Positions 25,800 through 37,518 of a stretch of 64,000 bases of DNA are shown piece after piece. The stretch is from Dillenia suffruticosa. Taxonomy: Eukaryota; Streptophyta; Magnoliopsida; Dilleniales; Dilleniaceae. A program made the translations under genes and the position numbers. The notes under the pieces were generated by a model. That model was not told the origin of the DNA and searched no databases. It saw nothing but the letters and a program-made list of their open reading frames with translations. Each line of letters opens with the position of its first letter. The first letter of the stretch is position 1. The DNA is taken from assembly GCA_033439265.1 (NCBI GenBank), contig JAVTVX010000002.1:14833174-14897173 (forward strand), in the 5' to 3' direction.

Positions 25800-28196
25800 A
25801 TAATGGGCAAGAATAAAGTCCAAACGGTGAACCACTCAAACGGTGATTTTAAGAAAGAATTGACGAAATTGGAATAAATGACAACGAAGTACATACATTT
25901 GAATCAAAACACATGAATGTAAATAAAACAGAGAAATGGTGTATGAATCAAATTGAGAAAGACGGAGACAGAGTAAAACTAGGGTTTATGAGAGAATTGA
26001 CAAGATTGAAACAGATGATGGTGGAAGAGAAAAGACCATGAGAGGCAAGATCCGAGAGGAAATTTGAGGTCCCTGACGCCCTTTGATTTGCATTAGACGA
26101 TGAATAGCCCTCCGTTATAGAGACCGGAGAGTTTAAAGCTTTTTTTGCCTCTTCAAGCCCTTTGATTTGCCTTGCGGCTTTGATTTACTTGTGCTTTTTC
26201 AACCCACAAGAATTTTGGCCACCGGCAGTTTTTTTCCTCTCTTCTCTCTCTTTGCTTTCACTCCTCTCTATCGCCGGCCAGACAGCGAAGACCTCTCTCT
26301 CTCTCTTTCTCTCTCTGTTTTTTTTTTAAAAAAACCAAAAATTGTGCCGATAGTAGCTATTATATCCATCGTTCACGAGTAACGGACCTTAACAGGTTAA
26401 CATTCTCGGTCGAAAAAATAAAACTTTTGGTAGTTTTCAAAGTTTGTTATTAAAGACATAATTTAAACTTATAGAAGTTAATTTGCTCTAAAATAATTAT
26501 ATTTTAAGTATAACAAATGTTGGAGGCTTGTTTCACTCTTCATATAGTAGGATGGTCTGATTGATGGACCTGTAAAATATCATCGGAGAGTGCTCTGACC
26601 GAAGAGATTCCGACACTTAAATTAAGGAGCGATTTTGAGAATAGAAATATACCGAAAGAGAAAGAGAACTTTGTAATACCTTTGCTGTGCTATATGTAGA
26701 ATTCAGAGAATGTACCTAGCCGATGATCTTTATAATGTATATATATATAGTTTGCATGCCTAATCAATTACATATATCTCCGGGTTGTAGAAACCATAAT
26801 TTTTTTATGAAAGTTTTTTGAGATTACAGGAATTGTAGTAAAAAATTATCGAGAGATTTAGAATTCTATCAATTATGAAAGTTGTGATTATCGCAGATAT
26901 TCTTTTCCTTATCGATAATGGTTAAAGATCTCCTTCATAATTATAGGAGGTTGTTTCCGCGATTTAAGAAAATGTGAATATTACTTTTGTTGATCAATTA
27001 GTCATACCTAGCACCAAGAGGGTATTAGAACCGATCTGCCAACTAACTAAGAATGATTGTGTCAAGAAGTATCGAAAGAGTAGGTTGGGTCTACCTGACC
27101 AAAAGACACATCCCATGTTAATGGCACGTTTAGGTGCGTTCTATCTTATGGGATTGACAAATCTCAAAAGTTAAAATAATGAGATTTTGAACCGTATTCT
27201 ATCGGTAAAAGTTTGCTCAACCTAAATTTAATAATTTTATACAAATTGAGTTGAACACAATTTTAAAATTATTTATTAACAATTATGTTTTATTTTTCTA
27301 TATATATTATGCAAATCATTTGATTTTGAGTTAAAACGTAATCATTTACTATAAAAGGGTTTATAATTTCACGTCATCTACTAAATGAAAAAAAAATTGT
27401 CAAATACTAAATTACAAATAATTCAAAATTATCAGTTTGCCAAATGAAGTTGAGCTTACAATCACGAAAAAATCCTAATTTTTGTGTTCAAAATGGGGAA
27501 AAAATCTTAGTTTTTATATCATTTGAAATCTATTTTCATGTTTAAAGGTTTGATGTGTTCGAAGATGAAGAAGAAGAAATAAATTTACTCTTAGTTTTTT
27601 TAAAATAAAAAATATGATTTTTCTCTGAAGAATCTTAAACCTTCCCAAAAAACTTTTTTCTTTAATTAAAAACAATATAAATAGAATGCAATAAAATAAA
27701 AGTAATTAGACAAGTTGAAGTAAAAAAAAAAATCCCAGTGTTTCTCACTGAATAAATTGTCCCCTCTCAAAGTAATTTAGGATCTAATAATACTTTCAGC
27801 TCTATTTCTCAAGAATTTTGTAAATAAATAAATAATACTATAATGATCAAATAATTAAGAATAAATGGAGATGTTAATTATGTCTAAATCAAACTATTTT
27901 TTTTAATACCATTAGATATCATTATTTAATTTCTTAAAAAACAGCTTATTTAATTTCTTTGATATGTTTTAAATAAAAACCATTATTCTAGATAAGTACA
28001 TTATTAACATTAGAAATGAAATGAAAACAAGCACTAGAAAGAGAAGGAGTGGAGATTCTTAAACTGAAAGAAAAATTATTTCTTTTTTTTTTTGTTTTTT
28101 TATTTAACAAAGTTAATACTTATGGCAAGAGGGTAGCCTCTGGAGTAAAACAAAAGAGAGATATATGATAAGCTTCCGAATTCTCGGATCATAGAA

Positions 28197-28228
<32 letters not shown>

Positions 28229-28300
28229 AACCCAATAATGGTCATCCCAATCAGGAACATTTTTATCTCAAAATACATGGAGATTTCAGGTCTCGAAGCA
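25800..28300. other. Gene-less AT-rich region
   Basis: No supported gene. Short open frames here lack homology or splice context. A CT-rich tract near 26291 and a perfect (CT)n at 28199-28226 are present, the latter just beyond the 3' end of the E3 ligase gene. Confidence 0.5.
28199..28226. repeat. (CT)n microsatellite
   Basis: About 14 CT units, 80 bp downstream of the PQT3-like stop codon and probably inside its 3' UTR. Confidence 0.95.
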
Positions 28301-28304
28301 TTCT

Positions 28305-29109
28305 TTATCGACGACGATCTCTCTCTCTGTCCTTGGACCCTCGGCCGGAATGTCTCCCTTCCTCCTCCCAATCTGGTGGTGGCGGAGACGGCTCGTACCT
28401 CGACGGCTTCCTCTTAAAATGCCTCTCTTCATCACTTGACTCATAATCGACTGCTCCACTCCTCTTGCTTGAAACACCTTTAGGGTACTCTTCCTGATAA
28501 CCGTTTAGTGCTCTGTGACCGTGGTGATGAGACGACGATGACGATGGCGGAGCCACAGACTCGGCTGCTGCCGACGACGACGAGACCTTCCTCTTCTTCA
28601 CAGGCTCTTCCTCCGGGAAGCTTATTCGAGAGAACACACTCGCTTTCTGTTTCCGATCGGAGACGGTTACCGGCGGTTCCGATAAGGATGGTTTAGCCGA
28701 GGAAGATGATTCTGAGCGGTGATGGTGGTGGCGGTGGTGATGGTCACGATCGCGAGCCCTCTCTTTTTCCCTCTCCCGTTCTCTTTCGCAGTCGCGGTCG
28801 TGCTGGCGGTCTTGGTCGGTGTCGTCACGATCGTGGTGCTGGCGATCGGAGGACTTACGCTTAGGAGGACGAGGAGGAGGTGGTGCCGGGTCGAGATGAT
28901 CGCGGGCGGAAGACCTCTCCAGCGGAGGAGATAACGGCCGTTCGGATCTCTCCGATCTGTGGCTCTGAGTGCGACGGTGATGATCTCCGCTCGACGATGG
29001 GATAGGCTTCTGCAGTATGGAAAATAAAATATTGTTAAGACGAAATTACCCTTCTAACTTAAATAAAATATTGTTTATCGTTTATACTCTCCCAACACAC
29101 ACACACACA

Positions 29110-29140
<31 letters not shown>

Positions 29141-32100
29141 GTCACAAAAAAGAAAAGAAAAAGAAAAAGAAAACGATTTTTTAATAAAATACTAATTTTC
29201 TTTTACTTCTATGTCTTTTCTTTTAATATAATAACACCAAGACCAGAGGTGGAGAGAGAAAATTCAACATTGGGCATACAAAGTCTATCTTTTCTTTTAA
29301 TTATTTAATACGTTTGTGGATAAAAATTTTCTAGCATCTTGTGCGGTAAAGTTGGAAAAGTTAATGGGCTTGAAGGGGACGTTCCGAGTGGAGGACTTGG
29401 TGCAAAATGCAATATTGATATGGAAAAACCATATATATTGGCTTTTTGCTTTTTGCTTTTTTCCCCTTCTCAATTCATTTGAAAATAGAAACACGACTGA
29501 CTCGGGGAAATCCCATAAGAGTGGTTAACTCGAGGGCAGCTTAAGATGCCTCTGCTCATCAAGCATTGTGCCACAATATGGTGTAGCTGAGCTCATCATA
29601 TATAGCTCCTGCTCCTGATCTTAACTTCTTCTATGACATGATTATACGTAAAGTCCCTGGTGTCTTTTTTTAAAAAACAAAAAACAAAAAACAAAAAGTT
29701 AAGAGGGAGAGGGAGAGGGAGAGGGAGAGGCCCAGAGGAAGGCACATAACGCAAAAAAGACACCAGTTTACCCTCTTGCTTCAGCTCCAATTCATCCGGC
29801 ACATAACTGCAAGCATATGTTTTATCTAATGATGGCATCAGAATCAATGCCTCCTCTTGGGACATTCAGAGGCCAACCCCATTCCTACCTCTCCTAGTCT
29901 TTATAACCAAATTCAGCATTAACTTGACATGAAAAAAATAAAAAAAACCAAGAGAACATGGATAGATACATATAACATATGTATACACAGATTATAACCA
30001 CTATAAATTATCTGCCCCGTGTAGAGCATAGAAACCAATTCTTTTTTTCTTCCCACTGCAAGTATAGGCGTCTTCTCCCTCGGTCCTCGTTCATAACCAT
30101 TAAAAAAAACAACAGAACAGGCTGCAGTACACTAAAGGAAAAGATAAGAATCTCAGACAAAACCAAATGACATACAGATTTGGATTTCATTGAAGTCACA
30201 TCACCGCTCCTATTCATTTCCCTCGCAAAATCCCTCTCTCTGTGCAATTCTTTGCTGCAATAAAATAACAAAATCACTATATCAGTGACCGAAAAAACAC
30301 GCTTTAAATGAAGTTCTGTGAGGTGTTCTCTCTACCACTACAAAAGCAATGGTTAACAGCAAATATAGGGTTTCCATTGTCCCTGGTAACACAGATGAGA
30401 TTCTTTGTACATCAGTGAGAAAAAAAAACAAGTTCATACCTTTCACCACGTCTCTCTGATTCACACTTCCTCCTCAAATCAGCTTTCCGGGCCTCAAATT
30501 CCTCCCTTGTCATTACAGGAGGGCCTGCATTGAACCCCATTCCAAACTCTGCCAGATCCCTGAGAGTAATAACCTAATTAGACCCTCATAACAGATTTTT
30601 CTTACACTACACAGTAACTGCTCCTACCCATACTATCCACACAGAAAGAGCAGATGCAACAAAATAACAAATGCATCTCGTGCACATGTAAATCCTAATT
30701 GACGTCCCTAAATTCCACAAAACAGTTACGAGAGGAAAACCAAAACCGACATGGATAAAACATACCTCTGAGGGGGAACCATGGGCATCATATAACCTTG
30801 TGGTCCAAAAGGGTCTGGGGGCATGACACCACCAAAAGGAACATCCATCGGGCCAAGTCCATAACCCATATAGGGCATTGCCCCAGCAAAAGGTGCAACA
30901 TAACCTTCCATCCCAGTTTGCATGCCTGTCCAGTATGGGTTATATCCAGAAGGACCCATTGGCATCATAAAGCTTTCAGCGGCAAGATCCTGGGCAGTTC
31001 TCCACTGTAAGTCTGCAGGTGTGAGGCCTAAACAGGAAGGATGTACATCATCAGCACCAGTCACTGTAATCCAAATTTAAAAATTTTTAAGCAAATAACA
31101 TAAGAGCAAGATACTAACCATTTACAGGCATTCGAAGTTTCTTCTTTTTCTTCTTCTTTCCTGAAATGGTGAATCACTTTAGTTAGAATACCATCACTTG
31201 ACTTGGAAAAGGGACTACCTTCGCTGAGGTCCTAATTTGAAACATATCACATAATCCCATTATTTATTTTTTTTCATTTAATATTAACTATCTCTTGGAC
31301 GTTATAATCAAGAAGAGAAAACAAAAAATGCAAGGGAATAAAATCTTCAAGTCAATATCCTTTGATATTTCATCTTCTTTGATGCAAACAAATTAGTAGG
31401 AAGAAACTCACCCCTCAACCATTACTATAACAGAACATATTGATATAATCCAACTTTTGCATCATTACCTGCTTCACCAGCAGCCAGCCGCTGCTGTACT
31501 TCTTCCTCAGCCAGTAGAGCACTTCCTTGCGATGCCGGCTCCTTAACACTCATTGACTCATGTGTAGCTTCAGAGACATCCGGAAGTTTTGCAGCTTTCC
31601 CTTTTTCCAAGGTCTGCAGCACAACCTTGGCAACCTTTACCTCATCAGCACCCTCCTTTACATTTTGAGTTTCTTCATTACGAGGAGGTGGCAATTGTTC
31701 ACCCTTTGATGCAGCAGATACAGTAGGGGATGGAATTTTTGGTGGTGGGCAGCGAGCCGACTCCATATCTGGAAAGGAAAATTGAAATAATAAATAAATA
31801 AGTCAAGGCCAGGAGAAGAAGAAAGTGAAGATCAGAAGACAGGCAATACTAGCCTTGAACTTGGAAACCACTTCCAGCATTTTCCGCACTATCATTGTTA
31901 GACTCCAGGATGCGGTTGATTGTATCCCTAAGGGTCTTATTGGGTAAAAGATCATCAGCAAGAATATTTGTAGCCCCACAAACACACATTGACTTTGAGA
32001 TTATGTAGTCCCTGATACCTGTAAAGAACTCTCTCATCAGTACACGCAGAATTTGAATTTCAGGATACTATGGTCCCCGATGGAGCATAATGGCTTATTT

Positions 32101-35100
32101 ATTTATTAAAAAAAAAATCCATAAAAGAGATATCCATGAAATCACATCTCCAAAACATGGCATTAACTTTTTTATGAGTGAAAACACCATATAAAAAGGT
32201 TTCACAAACAAAAAAAGTGCAAATAGCTATTTTAATGTGTTTTTTAATCAGAAGACATTATATGCTACCGGCAAGTAATCTGTCCATCACAAGGGAAAAC
32301 TTTTCTGGCTCTTGAGACCCATTACACATAAAAACTTAACCATGATCCAAGACACAAGATAAACACTACAAACAAAAACTTACATTTATCACAGAAGCTC
32401 TTAAAACAACACTTGCTTGTTAGTACTGCATCTTTCATCACTTCTTTGCACAGTGGACAATGAAGCTCTGGAGGAAGATCACCAACAGCACGAGTGGAGG
32501 GAAGCCCTTCTATTTCTTTCTCAAAAGCAGCTCTGTCTCAAAGTCAAAAAGGTTAGAAGTTATCTTGAAGTCGGGGCTGAATTATCTGATCAAGATTAAT
32601 GGACATATCATACAGAATGATAGCTTACTCATTTGGCCTTAGAACAGCAACAGCCCCACTTGGCAAGGCATATGAACCATCTGGATTTGCCACTAACATC
32701 GATTTTGGGATCCCAGTGGGAGGCTTAACTCTTTTAATGTCATAATTGGGATCACCATTAGTTGGGCAGTGCTGAATGAAATGTCCTGGATAAAAGATTT
32801 ATATATATTACATTCCTGCCAGAAGATATGCAGACCAACAACCAACAAACTTAATCTTACAAAAGAGAGAAAGCAAGCAAGCCAGTAAGAACATACCAGG
32901 CACCTTGCACCTATGACAAATATAGCCTTGTGGAGGTGTTTTCCGCTCCAATCCTCCTCGACCTGAAACATCCAAGCAAGAGTAAGATCCACAAGAAAAA
33001 ATTAATCTACAACAATGACCAAACCTAACCCCAGAGGCAAATTAATCAAGACAAGTCAAGAAAACAACAATTGAATGCATGCTCAGGTTACCAAAGAAAT
33101 GTTATGGCAAAAAACTTGAGAGAAGAATTATTATATCTAAATCAATAAAAAGCTATCCTACTAATAATCAGATAAAAGAAAAGAAATTACCAAAGCCACG
33201 CCCACCCATCATTCGTCCTCCCACACCCCTCCCAAAACCCCTACCAGCTCCAAAGCCGTCAGGTTGGCTGCAATTCAAATATATATCTTTAGTGGACCAG
33301 GTTATGAAAAGCATTTCAGACCAAACAAGATTAGAACAAAACTCCTACCGCTGCCAGTCCAGGGCTGGCGTATCAATTAATGCCTTGATTTTGCTGTCTT
33401 CATCAGCCTTACTGGGAGGGGGAGCATCCAGAATAGGATTTGCTGGCTGAACAGGCATCACCTCAGGAATAGCATATAAATCATTCCCAAATTCATCCCA
33501 TTCATTATCTTCAGTCTGCAGAATATTGGGTGAATTATCAGTCATGCAAAAAATTTTCGATGTATGACAAGTCCAGATGACAGTGGATAAATCTTACTTC
33601 TCTGGGCACAGATGATTCAATACCACCCAAAAGACTAGTCTTTGCAGGCTGCAGCTCCTCAGATTTAATTTCCACTTTCGTCCTGCAGTTTAAAAGCAGA
33701 CATCCCAACTCAACCAAAAGCTTAAATAACATCCAACATTCTAACTCCACTAAATGATATGGCACTGAAAAATATAACATATATGATAAGCCCCCTAAAA
33801 ATGGGGAGTATTATAATTTGAAAAGAAAGGGAAAAAAAAACTATGCTTGATATTTACTTCGATTTAACAGATAAACACAAACTAATTCAACTAAAATTTG
33901 ATGGATTGAGACAATACTCTTCTTGTTGAGTAACAATGGGCATGCGGGGCCTTCCAGGAACACGGCGAATTAGAACAGATGTATTTTTTGGTATTAGCAT
34001 AGCTTCATCAAGATACTCTGAAATTGCAGAAAAGAGAAACACAGTATATGAAGCACTGCAGAGAGTTCAATTCGGTTAAGTAACCAAATTTAGAATTGAT
34101 AAAAACCACTCAGCATTCCCCAAACCCTAAAATCAATGAGCTGCCAAATTATTTGGTAGAAATCCACCCCATGTTTTTCCTCATGGCTTCCTCTCTCACA
34201 GATACATCTATGTGACTTTCAAGAATCAGCAGTTGCATGTCACCATCACTAAGAAACCATACTTTCCATAAATATACCCCCACCAAATGCTCTTTATCTA
34301 ATAGATCATACGCAGCCCACTTAAAACACTATTTTCAATCTCTAAGCCAGATAAAGAAAATAGAAACTTTTTTTTCCAATACCCCGATCCCAAATTGAAT
34401 ACCAAACTAAACGCAGATAGACAAGTTAATATTTTAAACATTTAAATCATATGTAAGCAAATTAGAAACAATTTTCCAGTATCCACATCCCAAATTTAAA
34501 TACCAAATTCAAAATCAAATACCCATTTCGAATACCCACATCCCAAAATCATTAGTACCAACACCCACATGCCAAATATTGAATTAACCAAACTGAAAAA
34601 AAAAAACACAGGCCCACCCACCCACCCACACAGATATATAATGAACACACAAACAATTTTCAATTCCCAGATCCCAAATTCAAATTACCTAATTGAAAAT
34701 CAAACACATAAACCTTTTCCAACACCCATCTTCCCGAATTGAAAACCAAATCGAAAAATCAAATAAGCCATTACTTTCAGGACCCACATCCCAAAATTGA
34801 ACACCGAAGTGAAAAATAAAAAAGGTAAACCACATGCAAAATCGAAAAAAAAAAATCAAACAACAATAATCCCCCAATATTCAAATTCCAAATTGAAACT
34901 AACAACCAGAAAATAAACCCAGGACCGAAATTGAAAATCAAGACATAATGAACTAGATTTAGAACGTAAGACGGACCTTCATTAGTTTGGGCATTGGTAA
35001 CGACAAGATCAAAGTCGGTACCCCTCCCCAAATGCTTCGATTCAAATATTTTTTCTTTGAGATGGGCAACTGATATGAAATGACCGTCAATTTGAACTGA

Positions 35101-35142
35101 GTCATAATCTTTCGCACTTTTAAACTTATAATACACTGCCAT
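28305..35142 (-). CDS. PQT3: PQT3-like E3 ubiquitin ligase (DWNN, CCHC knuckle, RING/U-box)
   Basis: Plant relative of RBBP6; Arabidopsis PQT3 is a nuclear E3 ligase that negatively regulates oxidative-stress tolerance. Fifteen coding exons on the minus strand: 34977-35142, 33918-34017, 33598-33682, 33349-33515, 33191-33267, 32897-32962, 32629-32785, 32384-32532, 31854-32018, 31469-31768, 31119-31160, 30766-31063, 30440-30559, 30176-30254 and 28305-29009. They join to 2,676 nt and 891 aa without a stop. The DWNN domain starts MAVYYKFKSAKDYDSVQIDG. A CCHC zinc knuckle is C214-C217-H222-C227 in GYICHRCKVPGHFIQHC. The RING/U-box spans about C298 to C336 (HCPLCKE, CCFKSFCDKC). A Met/Gly/Pro-rich segment follows, then a basic RS/RE-rich tail ending RERDRRR. 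Intron 9 uses a GC donor (CAAG/GC at 31852-31854). It is complete and apparently functional; the exact paralogue is uncertain. Confidence 0.92.
29094..29140. repeat. (AC)n microsatellite in an intron
   Basis: AC repeat with one interruption in the last intron (29010-30175) of the PQT3-like gene. Confidence 0.9.
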
Positions 35143-35877
35143 ATTTTTTTTTTCACACAAAAGAAGGAGAAAATAGCAAAACACCCAAAGGTTTTTGCAA
35201 ACGCCTGGAAAAAATGGCCCGGCGATCGCTTCAATCAAATATTAAATAATGCAAAAAAGCTACAAAAAATATTTAAAAAGCTCTCTTTAGGGTTTTCCAA
35301 AATCAAACCACCAAGGAGAGCTCTTTAAACAATCTTTTATTTTTTTTCTATCGATCAACACGGAGCACAGTCCTTGAGAGTCTGATCTTTCAAATCTTCA
35401 ATCGACCAAGAGAACAGCGCGAGAAAACCTAGAACCAAATTTCCAACTTCGGTGAACAAATTGATTTCCGCCTCTCGTCCCCGTTTGGATCGAATCGAGT
35501 AAATCAGGAATCGGAAAAAGAAAACCCCATCATCTATTCAAATAGAAAAAACCAAAACGAAGCAGAACAGCCAGAAGCTTCTCCACAACCCCCGAATCTG
35601 ATGATGCCTCAAAAACCCTAGCGAACTGGAAATATCTGAGATGCACTTGAAATCTGGAAAAATATGACCCGTACGCGGATCAAGCACACAAAATCAGAAC
35701 CAAAATCGATGGATCCAAAAGCGTTGCTGGATTAAGGAGAAACGATCGGATTCCGCAGCTGCGAAGAGAGTTAGGGTTTCAGTCGAAAAAGAGAAGCGAA
35801 CGGCAGAAATTCTGAAGAAGACGTTATGACGATTGATTAAAGCCCTCGAAAAGAATCAGTGAGATTATTAGGGTTAT

Positions 35878-35878
<1 letters not shown>

Positions 35879-35924
<46 letters not shown>

Positions 35925-35927
35925 AGG
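35879..35927. repeat. (GA)n microsatellite upstream of PQT3-like start
   Basis: About 18 GA units followed by GGGAGA repeats, 740 bp upstream of the start codon. On the gene's sense strand it is a CT tract in the probable 5' leader or promoter. A GGGCCCGGCCCA double site II-like motif lies further out at about 36775-36787. Confidence 0.85.
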
Positions 35928-36539
35928 TTTTTCTGCGGCTAGATAGCGTTTCGTAGCAGGGGCGGGTGATACAAGTAGAATCCCACGCCCACCGGTTATT
36001 TACTTTCTTTTTTTGTTACAAAAAATATAAATACATCGGGTTGAATCTCAGCTCTCTGAGACAATAAAATATTGAAACGATAATCACTCATAATATATTA
36101 TGCGGTTTTTTTTTTTTTTAATTAACAAAAAATAAAAAAATAACCTTTAAAATATTACTATCATTTTTTTTAATTTTTTACGTAATTTAAAAAAAATTGT
36201 AACTTAAGATAATTATTTATACGGAAACAATATATATTTTATAAACTTGACATTCTAAATTTAATTCAAATAAATAATATAAATTTTATATAAATTTCAA
36301 TTCAAAAAAAAAATGAATTTTGAAGAATTGAAATTTTATATAAATTTGATATTTTAAATTTCAATTCGAATAAATAATAAAAATTTTAAAAATTTATTAA
36401 ATTTTAGAAAATGAGGAGAGAAAAAAAAAAAAAAAACAATCACACAAGATATCGTGGTCGTTATCACTTCAATGCCTTATAATTTTAGATAAGAAGACAT
36501 ACGTGGAAAAATTAAAAACCAATTTTACATTTTAAAAGT

Positions 36540-36665
36540 TGAAAACTGGTTTCACACTTTCAAAATGGGAAATCGGTTTCGCACTTTAGAGTGCGAAACT
36601 GGTTGGTGCGAAACCGGTTTCGAGTGTAAATCGGTTTCGCACTCTCAGAATGAGAAATCTATATT
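36540..36665. repeat. CpG-rich inverted/direct repeat cluster (GGTTTCGCACT)
   Basis: The motif GGTTTCGCACTnT, or its complement AGTGCGAAACC, occurs about five or six times within 125 bp. A near-perfect hairpin has GGTTTCGCACT, a TTAG loop and AGTGCGAAACT (about 36575-36600). It stands out from the AT-rich surroundings and could be a small MITE-like element or recombination-derived hairpin. No target-site duplication was identified. Confidence 0.7.
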
Positions 36666-37518
36666 ACGGGAAAGAAAAAAAATGATATTTAAATAATTTT
36701 AATTAAAAATAATATTATTAAGTTAATAACCCACCTCGACGACTTATCCCTCCTCGAGAGACCAAGGTCAAATTGGGCCCGGCCCATTAGGTCCGAACTC
36801 TTATCTTAATGGGTTAGAGATTTTGGTAATTTTTTTTATCAAAAATTATATTTCAATTAATTTGATCTAAATATCTGTAAAAACCCTATTTAAAAGATGA
36901 CTGTTTTAGTATAATTTTTTTTTTTATTTTTAAATTTTGAATTCAAAACTTGATTAAAGAATTTAACATTTCATTCCACTAAACTGATTATCGTTGATAA
37001 AACTTTGATAGAATAATATAACAATAGTAATATGATGCTAATATGAATGGTATAAAGCGCAACAAGTTTGCTTTTATTTTTATTTTGCTGGCAAAATATG
37101 TAAATCCATCGCGTGGATTGGTTAAACGTCAAATATTATTGTGGTAATAGTATTTTGATCCCAAAAAGGAAAAAAAAAAATTATGTGTTAAAATGAGACC
37201 CCGTTACTATGAGTACCGTTATTTTTGTTGTTATGGGACGACTCCTTGAGCTCACAACATTCCACCAAACACAATGGCTTTCTAAGACTAGTAATTATGC
37301 ATAGACACCTTGAACATATGAGGTTTGCTTCAAAATGGATGAGCAACCGATATACATTGTCGAAAAAAGCTAAATGAAAAATCTTGAAAATCCAGATCAA
37401 ACACTTAAAAATTATGGGGTTTCCTGTGAATCATAACTATGAAATACTAAGTTTGAGACACGCTAAAGTTGCATCAAACAGATCCTCCCCCCCCCCCCCC
37501 CCAAAAAAAAATGGAAGG

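Larger units (their letters stand above)
35143..37518. other. 5' region of PQT3-like gene and AT-rich spacer
   Basis: 35143-35900 is moderately GC-rich and is the likely 5' leader and promoter of the E3 ligase. 36060-36480 is extremely AT-rich with repeated TTTCAATTC-type phrases. 36840-37010 holds a copy of the dispersed AT-rich repeat. A 16-base C run lies at 37487-37502, next to the AIM24-family stop codon. No further gene is supported. Confidence 0.5.

Noticed and set aside
29316-29528. Plus-strand 70-aa frame in the last PQT3-like intron
   Set aside because: No homology or conserved motif; it is antisense to a well-supported gene.
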